A stretch of 64,000 bases of DNA from the NCBI RefSeq assembly GCF_002531725.1, contig NZ_NWSQ01000006.1, positions 186,001 through 250,000 of the forward strand, in the 5' to 3' direction. A program made the position numbers and the translations under genes. The stretch comes from Rhizobium sp. L43. GTDB taxonomy: Bacteria > Pseudomonadota > Alphaproteobacteria > Rhizobiales > Rhizobiaceae. The notes under the pieces were generated by a model. The model had not been told where the DNA came from. It worked only from the letters and a program-made list of their open reading frames with translations, and searched no databases. Below are positions 54,046-64,000 of this stretch, in pieces; the first letter of the stretch is position 1, and each line of letters begins with the position of its first letter.

Positions 54046-55899
54046 TTAGCCCCTATCCAAAGCCTCCAATTCGTCGATCAGCCCTTCGATCATCGACAGG
54101 CCCTGGCTCCAGAACGACGGATCGGTGGCGTCGAGGCCGAAAGGTTTCAAGAGTTCCGAGTGGTGTTTGGTGCCGCCGGCCCTCAGCAGTTCGAAATACT
54201 TCTCCTGGAAGTCCTGCTCGGCCTTCTGGTAGACGGCATAGAGCGAATTCACCAGGCAATCGCCGAAGGCATAGGCGTAGACATAGAAGGGCGAGTGGAT
54301 GAAGTGGGGGATATAGGCCCAATAAGTCTCGTAACCTTCCGAAATGTTGATCGCCGGCCCGAGGCTTTCCGACTGGACCGAGAGCCAGAGTTCGCCGATG
54401 TCGTCGGCGGTGAGTTCACCTGATTTGCGGGCGGTGTGGAGCTGGCGCTCGAATTCGTAGAAGGCGATCTGGCGCACGACGGTGTTGATCATGTCCTCGA
54501 CCTTCTGGGCGAGCATCGCCTTGCGCTCGCGTTTATCGCTGGTCTTTTCCAGAAGTGCACGGAAGGTCAGCATCTCGCCGAAGACGGACGCGGTTTCGGC
54601 CAGCGTCAGCGGCGTCTGGCACATCAACGCCCCTTGCGCGCCGGCGAGAACCTGATGCACGCCATGGCCAAGTTCGTGAGCAAGCGTCATCACGTCGCGC
54701 GGCTTGCCCATGTAATTGACGAGCACGTAAGGGTGGGCCGAGGGAACCGTCGGATGGGCGAAGGCGCCGGGCGCCTTGCCGGGGCGGACCGGGGCGTCGA
54801 TCCATTGCTCGTCGAAGAAACGCCTGGCAATATCAGCCATCTCGGGGGCGAAATTGCCGTAGGCCGAAAGCACCGTGTCCTTCGCTTCGGGCCAAGAAAT
54901 GATGGCGCTGGAGGTTTCCGGAAGGGGCGCGTTGCGGTCCCAGAAATTCATCTGCTCCATGCCGAGCCATTTCGCCTTCATCTTGTAATAGCGGTGCGAA
55001 AGGCGGGGATAGGCTTCGCGGACGGCGGCTGCCAGCGCATCGACGACCTCGCGTTCGACGCGGTTTGCCAGGTGTCTGCTGTCGGCGATGTCCTCGAAGC
55101 CGCGCCAGCGGTCGGCGATCTCCTTGTCCTTGGCAAGCGTGTTGGTGATCAGCGTGAAGGTGCGGATATTTGCCTTGAAGGTTTCGGCGAGCGCCACGGC
55201 TGCCTTGCGGCGGACTTCCGGATCCTTTTCCTGCAGCCGATTCAGCGCCACTTCGAGCGGCACCTTCTCGCCATCAATGTCGTAGCGAAGCTCCGCCATG
55301 GTTTCATCGAAGAGGCGGTTGAAGGCAGCGGCCGATGTCATCGACTTCTCGAGGAAGAGCTGTTCCAGCCGGTCGTCGAGCTGGTAGGGCTTGTCCTTCC
55401 TGAGGTCGATGAGCCAGGGGCGGTAATGTCCTGCGGCCGGATCATTGGCCATGCTGGCGTCGATCACCGCGTCGTCGATGCGGTTCAGTTCGAGCGCGAA
55501 GAACAGCAGGTGGCCGGAAAATTCGGTGATCTTGGCCTGCACGTCGCCGTAGAGCTTGCCGTTCGCCGGGTTGGTGGTGTCGGAGAAATAGGTGAGGCCG
55601 GCAAAGGAGCCGAGGCGGCCGATGATATCATCAAGCGCCTCATATTCCTTCAGCGCCGCGCCGATGCCCTCAGCGCCGGTCTTCGTCGCGGCGTCAGCGA
55701 GTTTGCCCTTCCACTTCCCTTCAAAGGCGATCGCGGCCTTGCCGGCCTTTTCCATGTCGGCGACGAAAGCGGTTGAGGTGGCGGAGGGATAAAGATCCTG
55801 CAGCTTCCAGACCGGCAGATCGCCGAGCGCCGGATCGGCGGCCCCAGCCGGCGCTGCTGGCGACAAAAGAAGGCCGGCGTGCGGGAGCTTGATTTTCAT
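54046..55899 (-). CDS. pepF: Oligoendopeptidase F (M3 peptidase)
   Basis: The 617-residue protein has the M3 zinc motif HELGH at residues 408-412, with the third ligand Glu downstream in 'LAETASVFGEMLTF'. 'GYETYWAYIPHFIHSPFYVY' is the conserved substrate-binding stretch, and 'ADSRHLANRVEREVVDALA' the helical scaffold. It cleaves short peptides in the cytoplasm. The first 20 residues are Ala/Pro-rich and weakly signal-like, but M3 enzymes are cytosolic. It is divergent from the sigma-54 regulator gene. Confidence 0.92.
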   Translation of the reverse strand: MKIKLPHAGLLLSPAAPAGAADPALGDLPVWKLQDLYPSATSTAFVADMEKAGKAAIAFEGKWKGKLADAATKTGAEGIGAALKEYEALDDIIGRLGSFAGLTYFSDTTNPANGKLYGDVQAKITEFSGHLLFFALELNRIDDAVIDASMANDPAAGHYRPWLIDLRKDKPYQLDDRLEQLFLEKSMTSAAAFNRLFDETMAELRYDIDGEKVPLEVALNRLQEKDPEVRRKAAVALAETFKANIRTFTLITNTLAKDKEIADRWRGFEDIADSRHLANRVEREVVDALAAAVREAYPRLSHRYYKMKAKWLGMEQMNFWDRNAPLPETSSAIISWPEAKDTVLSAYGNFAPEMADIARRFFDEQWIDAPVRPGKAPGAFAHPTVPSAHPYVLVNYMGKPRDVMTLAHELGHGVHQVLAGAQGALMCQTPLTLAETASVFGEMLTFRALLEKTSDKRERKAMLAQKVEDMINTVVRQIAFYEFERQLHTARKSGELTADDIGELWLSVQSESLGPAINISEGYETYWAYIPHFIHSPFYVYAYAFGDCLVNSLYAVYQKAEQDFQEKYFELLRAGGTKHHSELLKPFGLDATDPSFWSQGLSMIEGLIDELEALDRG

Positions 55900-56106
55900 G
55901 GGCGCAATTCCTCTCCACTTTCATAACAGTCTGCTTGAATAAGCGTGAGAAGGCCCCGTATCAAGGGCCATTCAGCGCATGAAAGGCGTCGCTTCGGCAC
56001 GAAAACGACCCGTTGCAATCGTTAAAATGCAATTATTTCTCAAAACTGGATGTTCAAGCCTTTCTGCCAGAGTGCGCTTCATGGTTTCGCATGAAGTGGA
56101 GCGACA

Positions 56107-57651
<1,545 letters not shown>

Positions 57652-57829
57652 GCGCTTTTTGTTAAGACTAAGGCAACCACGATTTGTTACTGATCATAAA
57701 CCACTTGTTAGTGGCTCGTTCACTATGTAAAGAAAAGGTTGATCATGTGTGGCATTTTTGCCATCGTGTGACCGCATTTGACAGTCATCTGAGACAGTAC
57801 GGGACATTGTCTGTCTGACGGGGATCGAG

Positions 57830-59692
57830 TTGCCGAATCTGAATGGGAATTCCAAGCCTTCGCGCTTGAGCTGGCGTGCTTTGTGCGCCGACATCTGCGG
57901 AAAGGCAGTAAGGACGGCAGCGGCCGCCCTTCTGGCGCTCGCGGTTTCCTCACCAGTATTCGTCAGTACACCTTCTGAGGCAGCGGGCGACACCCGCAGC
58001 CTCAAGCTCTATTTCATCCATACCGGCGAAAAAGCCGTCATCACCTACAAGCGCAACGGCAAGTTCGACCCCAAGGGTCTGGAGCAGCTGAACCGCTTCC
58101 TCCGCGACTGGCGCAAGAACCAGCCGACGAAGATGGATCCGCGCCTGTTCGACCTGATCTGGGAAGTCTATCGCCAGAGCGGTTCGAGGGATTATATCAA
58201 TGTCGTCTGCGGTTTCCGTTCGCCGGGAACCAACGAGATGCTGCGCGGCCGCTCGCGTAACTCCGGCGTTGCCGAAAAGAGCCAGCACATGCTCGGCAAG
58301 GCGATGGACTTCTTCATTCCCGACGTCAAGCTGGCGACCCTGCGCGGTATCGGCATGAAGATGCAGGTCGGCGGCGTCGGCTTCTATCCGAAGTCGGGTT
58401 CGCCTTTCGTGCACATGGATGTTGGCGGCGTTCGCGCCTGGCCGCGCATGAGCCGCGACGAGCTGGTCCGGCTTTTCCCGAACGGCAACACCATCCATAT
58501 TCCGGCCGACGGCAAACCGCTGCCGGGTTATCAGCAGGCGATGGCCGACTACAAGCGCCGCGTCAGCGGCACGCAGATCGAGATCGCCAGCGCCTCCGAA
58601 TCGGCGCCGAAGCATAAGACGCTGTTCGAAGCACTCTTCGGCGGCGGAGCGGACGAGCAGGAAGACGAGAACGACGATTCGGCGCCTGTCGCCGTCGCCA
58701 AGGCGACGCCGCCGAAGGCCGAACCCGCGCCTGCCGAGCCGCAGCAGACCGAAGTTGCCGATCTGAACGCGCCGGTGCCGCAGGTTCGCCCGGCCTTCGG
58801 CAACCAGCCGGCCGGCAGCGAAGTGGCAAGCGCGCTGGTGGCGCCGTCTTCGGGTAATGCCGCGCAGCAGGCTCTTGCCGCAGCGCTTCCGGCCGATCAG
58901 GCCCAGCCGCAGCAGTTTGCCGATCTCAGCGCCTACAGCATCCCGGTTCCCTCGCTCCTTGGCCAGCGCCGCGCACCCGGCGACGCCGAACTTGCTTCGG
59001 CCGATCCCAACATGCTGACGGGCGCGAACGGACTGCCGGTTCCGACGCCGATCGAACGGCCCGCCGTTGCCGAGAACCTTCTTGCTGCGGCCGATGCCGA
59101 TCCGGAAGCAGAGGCTGACGAAGCCGATCAGGACGCGCTGTCTCCCGCGGTTGCCGATGCGCTCGATCAGCAGAATAAGGGCCAGCAGAACAAGGGTGTA
59201 GAAAACCAGGTCGCCTCGCACGCGCCTGAGATGACGGTAGAGCAGGCGATCAACGCCGCGATGCCGCAAAAGGCGCCTGCCGCAAAGCCGCCGCTCGAGC
59301 TCGCGGCTCTGGCGCCGATGACCAAATCGGCAAGCTTTGGCGACGGCTTCGATGAGCCGGCTGCCGGAAGCGCCGTGGCCCAGGGCCTTCCTGCCAAGGG
59401 TGGCCGCCCGACGCAGAAGGAAGCCGCCGCAGCCGATGCCAGCCGCACGAGCGTTCGTACCGAGCCGAAGCTGACGGAAAAGATGATCTCGCAGTGGGCC
59501 CTGACCAATGCTCGCCTCGAAATGGCCTCCAAGCAGGTCAAGGCGCCGCGTTTCGTCAGCCAGACGATGCGCGCCCAGCCGACCGCGGTCTATGCCGAGG
59601 GCTTCAACATCAAGACCGCTTCGGTCGATCCCGCCCGCTTCAGCGGCACGGCAGTGAACTTCATGGAAGTGCGCAAGTTCAACACGAACTGA
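57830..59692 (+). CDS. DUF882/YcbK-type zinc peptidase-like envelope protein
   Basis: The start is TTG 57830, with GGGGA upstream and no ATG near. The 620-residue protein has a signal peptide (AAAALLALAVSSPVF) and a DUF882 domain (about 55-225) with putative zinc ligands His153, Asp160 and His195 ('SQHMLGKAMD' and 'FVHMDVGG'), the M15-like peptidoglycan peptidase layout. A long Ala/Pro/Glu-rich low-complexity tail follows to the end (about 245-620). It probably acts in the periplasm on the wall. A GGCA/TGCC hairpin lies upstream at 57750-57770. Confidence 0.82.
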   Translation: MPNLNGNSKPSRLSWRALCADICGKAVRTAAAALLALAVSSPVFVSTPSEAAGDTRSLKLYFIHTGEKAVITYKRNGKFDPKGLEQLNRFLRDWRKNQPTKMDPRLFDLIWEVYRQSGSRDYINVVCGFRSPGTNEMLRGRSRNSGVAEKSQHMLGKAMDFFIPDVKLATLRGIGMKMQVGGVGFYPKSGSPFVHMDVGGVRAWPRMSRDELVRLFPNGNTIHIPADGKPLPGYQQAMADYKRRVSGTQIEIASASESAPKHKTLFEALFGGGADEQEDENDDSAPVAVAKATPPKAEPAPAEPQQTEVADLNAPVPQVRPAFGNQPAGSEVASALVAPSSGNAAQQALAAALPADQAQPQQFADLSAYSIPVPSLLGQRRAPGDAELASADPNMLTGANGLPVPTPIERPAVAENLLAAADADPEAEADEADQDALSPAVADALDQQNKGQQNKGVENQVASHAPEMTVEQAINAAMPQKAPAAKPPLELAALAPMTKSASFGDGFDEPAAGSAVAQGLPAKGGRPTQKEAAAADASRTSVRTEPKLTEKMISQWALTNARLEMASKQVKAPRFVSQTMRAQPTAVYAEGFNIKTASVDPARFSGTAVNFMEVRKFNTN

Positions 59693-59714
59693 GCCAGTCA
59701 ATCATGGAATATCA

Positions 59715-59743
59715 AAAACCGCCGGAGCGATCCGGCGGTTTTT
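59715..59743 (+). terminator. Rho-independent terminator of the DUF882 gene
   Basis: AAAACCGCCGGA (59715-59726) pairs with TCCGGCGGTTTT (59731-59742) with a GCGA loop, followed by more Ts. The A-run on the left also serves the opposite strand. Confidence 0.88.
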
Positions 59744-59774
59744 CTTTTTAGCTGTTGCGCAACCCATGGCGCGC

Positions 59775-59804
59775 AAAAGAAAAGCCGCCGGAAGGCCCGA
59801 CGGC
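59775..59804 (-). terminator. Terminator of the DUF2312 gene
   Basis: On the minus strand GCCGTCGG (59804-59797) pairs with CCGGCGGC (59791-59784), one wobble, followed by TTTTCTTTT. It lies about 26 bp past the stop of the small gene at 59831-60094. Confidence 0.75.
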
Positions 59805-59830
59805 TTGTCGACATCGGCAATGTCGGCCGA

Positions 59831-60094
59831 TCAGCCTTCCGGCGGCGACTCGATCATGCCGAGCGCGTGCAGGTAGGTGTCGAGGATGGCTTCCTCTTCC
59901 ATGCGCTCCTGCTCGTCCTTCTTGCGCAGCGCCACGACCTTCTTCAGGATCTTGGTGTCGAAGCCCATTCCCTTGGCTTCGCCATAGACGTCCTTGATGT
60001 CGTCGGCGATGGTCTTCTTTTCTTCTTCCAGTCGTTCAATGCGCTCGATGAAAGCGCGAAGCTGGTCGCGGGCGACGCCATGAGCATCAGACAT
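59831..60094 (-). CDS. DUF2312 protein, GapR-like nucleoid-associated protein
   Basis: The 87-residue protein is nearly all charged helix: '[20 protein letters not shown]', '[20 protein letters not shown]', '[20 protein letters not shown]'. This is DUF2312, the family of Caulobacter GapR, which binds overtwisted AT-rich DNA and supports replication. The family call is sure from the sequence; the GapR role is carried over from that relative. Confidence 0.88.
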   Translation of the reverse strand: MSDAHGVARDQLRAFIERIERLEEEKKTIADDIKDVYGEAKGMGFDTKILKKVVALRKKDEQERMEEEAILDTYLHALGMIESPPEG

Positions 60095-60185
60095 CGTGTT
60101 CTCCTGATTTTTCGATGATCAATTTGGGATGCACGTGACTGCCGCGAAGCGGCGTCACGGTCAAGCCTGTTGTCGGCTGCCCGAG

Positions 60186-60491
60186 CTATTTGTGTGGGTT
60201 GTTCAGGTCAAAAGCAGCCTTTTGCACAGGCGAGGCCTCGTTCTGGTGAAGATTCTTCCAGTCTTCATACGGCATGCCATAGACCATCTCGCGCGATTCG
60301 TCCCTGCTGACAGCGACACCTTCGGCCTCGGCGGCCTCACGATACCAATTCGACAGGCAGTTGCGGCAGAAGCCGGCGAGGTTCATCATGTCGATGTTCT
60401 GAACGTCGCTGCGTTCCCTGAGATGGGCGAGGAGGCGGCGGAAGGCGGCGGCCTCGAATTCGGTCTGCTGTTCCTTGCTGAGCGCGGTCAT
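60186..60491 (-). CDS. DUF1244 protein
   Basis: The 101-residue protein matches DUF1244: 'AAAFRRLLAHLRERSDVQNI', 'MNLAGFCRNCLSNWYREAA' with the conserved Cys pair, and 'REMVYGMPYEDWKN'. Function is not known. It is followed upstream by an N-formylglutamate amidohydrolase gene (19 bases away), on the same strand. Confidence 0.88.
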   Translation of the reverse strand: MTALSKEQQTEFEAAAFRRLLAHLRERSDVQNIDMMNLAGFCRNCLSNWYREAAEAEGVAVSRDESREMVYGMPYEDWKNLHQNEASPVQKAAFDLNNPHK

Positions 60492-60509
60492 CTCGCTCTC
60501 CTTTCATAT

Positions 60510-61298
60510 TCAATAGGGGCCGGTGCGCGACAGGTGCACGTCATATGTGTGCAAGGCGGGATCGGCATTCATCGCCGCAAAGATCGGCGCCAGGCGTTCG
60601 GCCCATGCCGATATGCCGGTCTCGTCGGCGATCAGGTCCTGGCGCACCTCGAGCAGCGCATGCGGAATGCCTGTCATCATGCAGTGGCGGTACATGGTAT
60701 CGCCCTTCAGCGCGCCGTCATAGGGTTCGTTGTCGCCGACGATGAGATCGGGATCGGCACGCAGCATGTCAAGCAGCGGGCCGACGGCGCGACGGTCGCT
60801 ATCCCAAAGCACGGCGGCGTGCCAGGGGCGGGGAATACCTTTCCAGGCCGGAGTGAAGGAGTGCAGCGACAGCACCAGCGGCGCCCGGCCGGTGGCGTTC
60901 GCCACGCTGTCGATCGTTGCGGCGACGGCATTGTGGTAGGGGCGGTGGAAGGTTTCGATGCGGTTGTCCCATTCCTGCGGCGTGATCGGATGATTGCCCG
61001 ATATGACGGCGCCATCCGATATTTTCATGATCAGCGTCAGATCGTCTTCGCCGCGGTTCGGGTCGATCAGCAGGCGGGAAAAACCGCCGAGCACCGCGGG
61101 CACGCCGAGCTTCGCCGAAAGCTGGCGCGTCAGCTCCTCGATGCCGATGTCGTAGGCAATGTGGCGGGCAAAGGCCGCATCGGGCAGGCCGAGCTGTCCA
61201 TATCGGGCGGGAAGGCGGTTCATCGCGTGATCTGCGAGGATCACCATGCCTTTGTCATGTTTGCCGGATAGGATTTCGAAGGATTGGAAGTCGTCCAT
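60510..61298 (-). CDS. N-formylglutamate amidohydrolase family protein (second copy)
   Basis: The 262-residue protein has 'GMVILADHAMNRLPARYGQ' (in place of 'NSPHSG'), 'IGIEELTRQLSAKLGVP', 'LIDPNRGEDD' and 'LVLSLHSFTP', the family's metal and substrate blocks in a shorter, divergent form. It is a distant paralogue of the protein at 5073-5954. The conserved partner is the DUF1244 gene next to it. A histidine-degradation role is uncertain. Confidence 0.8.
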   Translation of the reverse strand: MDDFQSFEILSGKHDKGMVILADHAMNRLPARYGQLGLPDAAFARHIAYDIGIEELTRQLSAKLGVPAVLGGFSRLLIDPNRGEDDLTLIMKISDGAVISGNHPITPQEWDNRIETFHRPYHNAVAATIDSVANATGRAPLVLSLHSFTPAWKGIPRPWHAAVLWDSDRRAVGPLLDMLRADPDLIVGDNEPYDGALKGDTMYRHCMMTGIPHALLEVRQDLIADETGISAWAERLAPIFAAMNADPALHTYDVHLSRTGPY

Positions 61299-61499
61299 CA
61301 GGAATTGCCGTTCCTCATTGTGCAGCCGGGCGCAGTGATCGCATGCGTCTGCGGCAGGTTCAAGCGCCGCAGGCGGTCAGAGGTTGGGCCGGAGCCTCGA
61401 CGGGTGGTTTGCGAAAGGAAATATAATCGATTAGCATTGCGTTGACTTTCGCTTGACGGCGGCGCAAGAAGGCACGGATACGAATAACCGTGGAGCTAT

Positions 61500-61985
61500 T
61501 TGGGAGCCGTGTTGATCCAAGCCGCGCCAAGTTTCCTCACGCGGTCCGGACCGCTGGTCCGTCTCGCTCTGTTCGCTCTTGCAGCCATCATGCCGTTTTT
61601 TCTCGCAGATGCCGCACGCGCCGATTTTCGCGTCTGCAACGGAACGCAAAACCTCGTCGGCGTCGCGATCGGCTATCGAGCCAAGGATGGCTGGATGACG
61701 GAGGGCTGGTGGCAGGTGCCGGCAACGACCTGCGCCACGTTGATCGAGGGAGAATTGCAGTCGCGCTATTATTATCTCTACGCAGAGGACGCTGCCCGCG
61801 GAGGACGATGGACGGGTGACGTGCAGATGTGTGTAGCGGAAAACGAGTTCAAGATCACGGGTGTGCAGGATTGTTATGCCCGCGGTTACCAGAAGATGGG
61901 ATTCAAGGAATATGATACGGGCCGCCAGGGTAGCTGGATGGTTCAGCTCTCCGACACCCCAGGGACGCAAGAAAGCCAGAATTGA
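61500..61985 (+). CDS. DUF1036 exported protein
   Basis: The 161-residue protein (TTG 61500, or GTG 61509) has a signal peptide ('VRLALFALAAIMPFFLADAA'). Its DUF1036 domain carries the typical 'FRVCNGTQNLVGVAIGYRAK', 'WMTEGWWQVPATTCATLI' and cysteines at 'QMCVAEN' and 'VQDCYARG', probably paired as disulfides. The stop overlaps the pyk start (TGATG at 61983-61987), so the two are translationally coupled. The function is unknown. Confidence 0.82.
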   Translation: MGAVLIQAAPSFLTRSGPLVRLALFALAAIMPFFLADAARADFRVCNGTQNLVGVAIGYRAKDGWMTEGWWQVPATTCATLIEGELQSRYYYLYAEDAARGGRWTGDVQMCVAENEFKITGVQDCYARGYQKMGFKEYDTGRQGSWMVQLSDTPGTQESQN

Positions 61986-63424
61986 TGAAGCGTAATCGCA
62001 AAATTAAAATCCTCGCCACCCTCGGGCCCGCCTCCTCCGAGGAATCGATGATCGAGAAGCTGCACCAGGCCGGTGCGGATGTCTTCCGCATCAATATGAG
62101 CCATGCGAGCCACGACCTGATGCGTACGCTCATCGAGCGCATCCGCTCGGTCGAAGCGCGCTCCGGCCGGCCGATCGGCATTCTCGCCGACCTGCAGGGA
62201 CCGAAACTGCGTGTCGGCAAATTCACAGACAGCAAGGTCGACCTGAAACCCGGCCAGACATTCACGCTCGACAACAACGAAGCGCTCGGCGACCAGAACC
62301 GCGTCTATCTGCCGCATCCCGAGATCCTGGAATCGGTGCAGCCCGGCCACCGCCTGCTGATCGACGACGGCAAGCTCGCGCTCCGCGCCGAAAAATGCGA
62401 CGGCAAGAGCATCGTCACCACCGTTATTTCGGGCACGCGCATCTCCGACCGCAAGGGCGTCAGCCTTCCCGACACGCTGCTCGGCGTCGGCGCGCTGACG
62501 GACAAGGACCGCGCCGATCTCGACGCCGTGCTCGCCACCGACGATGTCGACTGGGTGGCGCTCTCCTTCGTCCAGCGTCCCGACGACCTTGCCGAAGTGC
62601 GCAAGATCGCCCGTGGCCGTGTCGGCCTGATGTCGAAGATCGAGAAGCCGCAGGCGCTCGAGCGTATCGAGGAAATCATCGAGCTTTCCGACGCCTTGAT
62701 GGTTGCCCGCGGCGATCTCGGCGTCGAAATGCCGCTCGAAGCGGTTCCCGGCATTCAGAAGCAGCTGATCCGCGCCTGCCGCCGTTCGGGCAAGCCGGTG
62801 GTCGTCGCTACGCAGATGCTGGAATCGATGATCTCGGCGCCGGTGCCGACGCGCGCTGAAGTCTCCGACGTTGCTACCGCCGTCTTCGAAGGTGCTGACG
62901 CCGTCATGCTCTCGGCCGAATCGGCCTCGGGCGACTATCCCGTCGAAGCCGTCTCGACCATGGCGTCGATTGCCAGCGCCATCGAGCGTGAGCCGCATTA
63001 TCCCGGCATCATCTATGCCCAGCGCGCCCAGCCGGAAGCGACCGGCGCCGATGCGATCTCGCTTGCTGCCCGCCAGATCGCCGAGACGCTGAAGCTGTCG
63101 GCGATCGTCTGTTACACCTCGTCGGGCACGACGGGCCTTCGCGCCTCGCGCGAGCGTCCGCAGGTGCCGATCCTGGCGCTGTCGCCGATCATCAAGACGG
63201 CGCGCCGGCTTGCCATCGTCTGGGGCCTGCATTGCGTCGTCACCCATGATGCGACCGATCTCGACGACATGGTCAACCGCGCCTGCCGCATCGTCGCCGA
63301 CGAAGGCTTCGGCAAGCCGGGCGACCGTATCATCATCTCGGCCGGCGTGCCGCTCGGCACGCCCGGCGCCACCAACATGATCCGCATTGCCTATATCGGC
63401 TCCGACGGCCAGAGCGGCATCTGA
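61985..63424 (+). CDS. pyk: Pyruvate kinase
   Basis: From ATG 61985 the protein has 479 residues. It has 'KILATLGPASSEESMIEKLH', 'VFRINMSHASHD', 'GILADLQGPKLRVGKF', the catalytic lysine segment 'GLMSKIEKPQALERIEEII' and 'DALMVARGDLGVEMPLEAVP'. It makes ATP and pyruvate from PEP. A start overlap with the DUF1036 gene implies coupled translation. It ends with a strong terminator. Confidence 0.95.
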   Translation: MKRNRKIKILATLGPASSEESMIEKLHQAGADVFRINMSHASHDLMRTLIERIRSVEARSGRPIGILADLQGPKLRVGKFTDSKVDLKPGQTFTLDNNEALGDQNRVYLPHPEILESVQPGHRLLIDDGKLALRAEKCDGKSIVTTVISGTRISDRKGVSLPDTLLGVGALTDKDRADLDAVLATDDVDWVALSFVQRPDDLAEVRKIARGRVGLMSKIEKPQALERIEEIIELSDALMVARGDLGVEMPLEAVPGIQKQLIRACRRSGKPVVVATQMLESMISAPVPTRAEVSDVATAVFEGADAVMLSAESASGDYPVEAVSTMASIASAIEREPHYPGIIYAQRAQPEATGADAISLAARQIAETLKLSAIVCYTSSGTTGLRASRERPQVPILALSPIIKTARRLAIVWGLHCVVTHDATDLDDMVNRACRIVADEGFGKPGDRIIISAGVPLGTPGATNMIRIAYIGSDGQSGI

Positions 63425-63442
63425 TCCGATCGCATCCTTTCG

Positions 63443-63475
63443 AAAGCCCGCTGCCTCAAAGAGGCGGCGGGCTTT
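63443..63475 (+). terminator. Rho-independent terminator of pyk
   Basis: AAAGCCCGCTGCCTC pairs with GAGGCGGCGGGCTTT (63443-63475 region) with an AAA loop and one T-G wobble, followed by more Ts. It is about 20 bp past the pyk stop. Confidence 0.85.
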
Positions 63476-63561
63476 TGCGTTCGCGGGGCGATGTATCGAC
63501 GTGAGAGCGGGCATTGCCAAGCACCGCGTAGCGTGCAAGTTTCGATTTCAATCAAAAAATT

Positions 63562-63609
63562 GAGCATGATGTCGCCCGAAAACCGCTGACACTTTTCGGC
63601 ATCATGCTC
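63562..63609. repeat. Dispersed palindromic intergenic repeat (rhizobial type)
   Basis: GAGCATGATG (63562-63571) is mirrored by CATCATGCTC (63600-63609). Inside, CGAAAA (63577-63582) pairs with TTTTCG (63593-63598). I recall this GAGCATGATG...CGAAAA sequence as frequent between genes of rhizobia. A 15-base piece, GTCGCCCGAAAACCG, also occurs at 263-277 near the left edge of this window, supporting a repeat family. Confidence 0.7.
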
Positions 63610-63628
63610 TGGTTTTGGGAGGAGCATC

Positions 63629-64000
63629 ATGGATATCGTCACGCTTCTGGCTTTTGCAGCCGTTTCCTTCGTCGGCATCGCGACGCCGGGGCCCACGGTG
63701 CTGCTGGCACTGACCAACGGTTCGCGACACGGCCTGCGCCGGGCAATCGCCGGCATGATCGGCGCGGTGCTTTCCGATTTCGTGCTGATCGGCGCGGTCG
63801 CCATAGGCCTCGGCGCGCTGCTGGCAGCATCGGAATTCTGGTTCTCGATGCTGAAATGGGCCGGTGCCGCCTATCTCGCTTTTCTCGGCATCATGCTGCT
63901 GCGTTCGAAGGGCACGATCGATGCCGCTTTGAAGTCCGGGGCGCCTGCGGGTGCGACATCGCCGTTCTCGATCGGACTGAAGAGCTTCATGGTCGCGGCG
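63629..64000 (+). CDS. LysE-family exporter, N-terminal part
   Basis: The frame starts at ATG 63629 (GGGAGGAG upstream) and runs off the window. The first 124 residues show the LysE/RhtB pattern 'AAVSFVGIATPGPTVLLALT', 'NGSRHGLRRAIAGMIGAVLS' and 'MLKWAGAAYLAFLGIMLLRS', with three membrane segments visible. The family exports amino acids and related small molecules. The C-terminal half lies beyond the window. Confidence 0.88.
   Translation, partial: MDIVTLLAFAAVSFVGIATPGPTVLLALTNGSRHGLRRAIAGMIGAVLSDFVLIGAVAIGLGALLAASEFWFSMLKWAGAAYLAFLGIMLLRSKGTIDAALKSGAPAGATSPFSIGLKSFMVAA

Overview
The window reads as chromosome of an alphaproteobacterium of the Rhizobium etli/leguminosarum type. The support is high-GC coding sequence, a CpdR response regulator, a homospermidine synthase, a Brucella-Omp10-like lipoprotein, DUF1036 coupled to pyruvate kinase, DUF2312/GapR-like and DUF1244 proteins, an sRNA of the suhB/MmgR (alpha-r8) type beside hisN, and short palindromic repeats between genes. 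The assignment rests on recognising protein and RNA families by eye; no search was run.

Layout. (1) 1-4362 is the right end of an integrated element (prophage or island). It holds a partial gene, a two-gene minus-strand cassette (a small SinR/Cas2-like protein and a two-TM protein), two divergent Arc-family regulators around operator-like repeats, a Tat-signal protein, an excisionase-like protein and a tyrosine integrase that ends next to a tRNA-Val(GAC) gene. The rest of the element lies to the left. (2) 4363-7003 is core chromosome: tRNA-Val, cpdR, an N-formylglutamate amidohydrolase, a small RNA, hisN. (3) 7245-24414 is an accessory region with lower GC. It opens with a wrecked IS5-family transposase and an HTTM-DCC fusion protein, followed by a surface-polysaccharide cluster: WbqC-like, three methyltransferases, PhyH dioxygenase, GtrB-like glycosyltransferase, GtrA-like flippase, NeuD-like acyltransferase, glycosidase-like protein, dTDP-sugar aminotransferase and a polytopic membrane protein. 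The cluster is decaying: rfbA carries an in-frame TGA, rfbB is a frameshifted stub, and an IS66 C-terminal fragment is present. (4) 24869-64000 is ordinary core chromosome.

How the genes work together. In the polysaccharide cluster many start and stop codons overlap (ATGA/GTGA), so it was probably built as operons that make and modify an amino-deoxy sugar and attach it to a lipid-linked glycan. GtrA, GtrB and a large membrane protein resemble the three-part glycosylation systems that decorate O-antigen. With rfbA and rfbB damaged, dTDP-4-keto-6-deoxyglucose for WecE would have to come from genes elsewhere. The core region contains glutamate synthase (gltB, gltD), a folate pair (pabB, pabC) followed by a YciI protein, an SPFH/NfeD pair, UDP-glucose and Kdo precursor genes (galU, kdsD), heme (hemH), polyamine (hss) and glycolysis (pyk) genes, and envelope proteins (lytic transglycosylase, DUF882, beta-barrel protein, 5'-nucleotidase with a LysM tail).

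Regulatory elements seen in the sequence include an RpoH-type promoter followed by a ROSE-like RNA thermometer ahead of an hsp20 gene, a sigma-70 promoter for the sRNA, Arc operators, palindromes between a LysR regulator and a divergent transporter, several rho-independent terminators, and three striking palindromes (in the gltB-gltD gap, at 53815-53957, and at 63562-63609).
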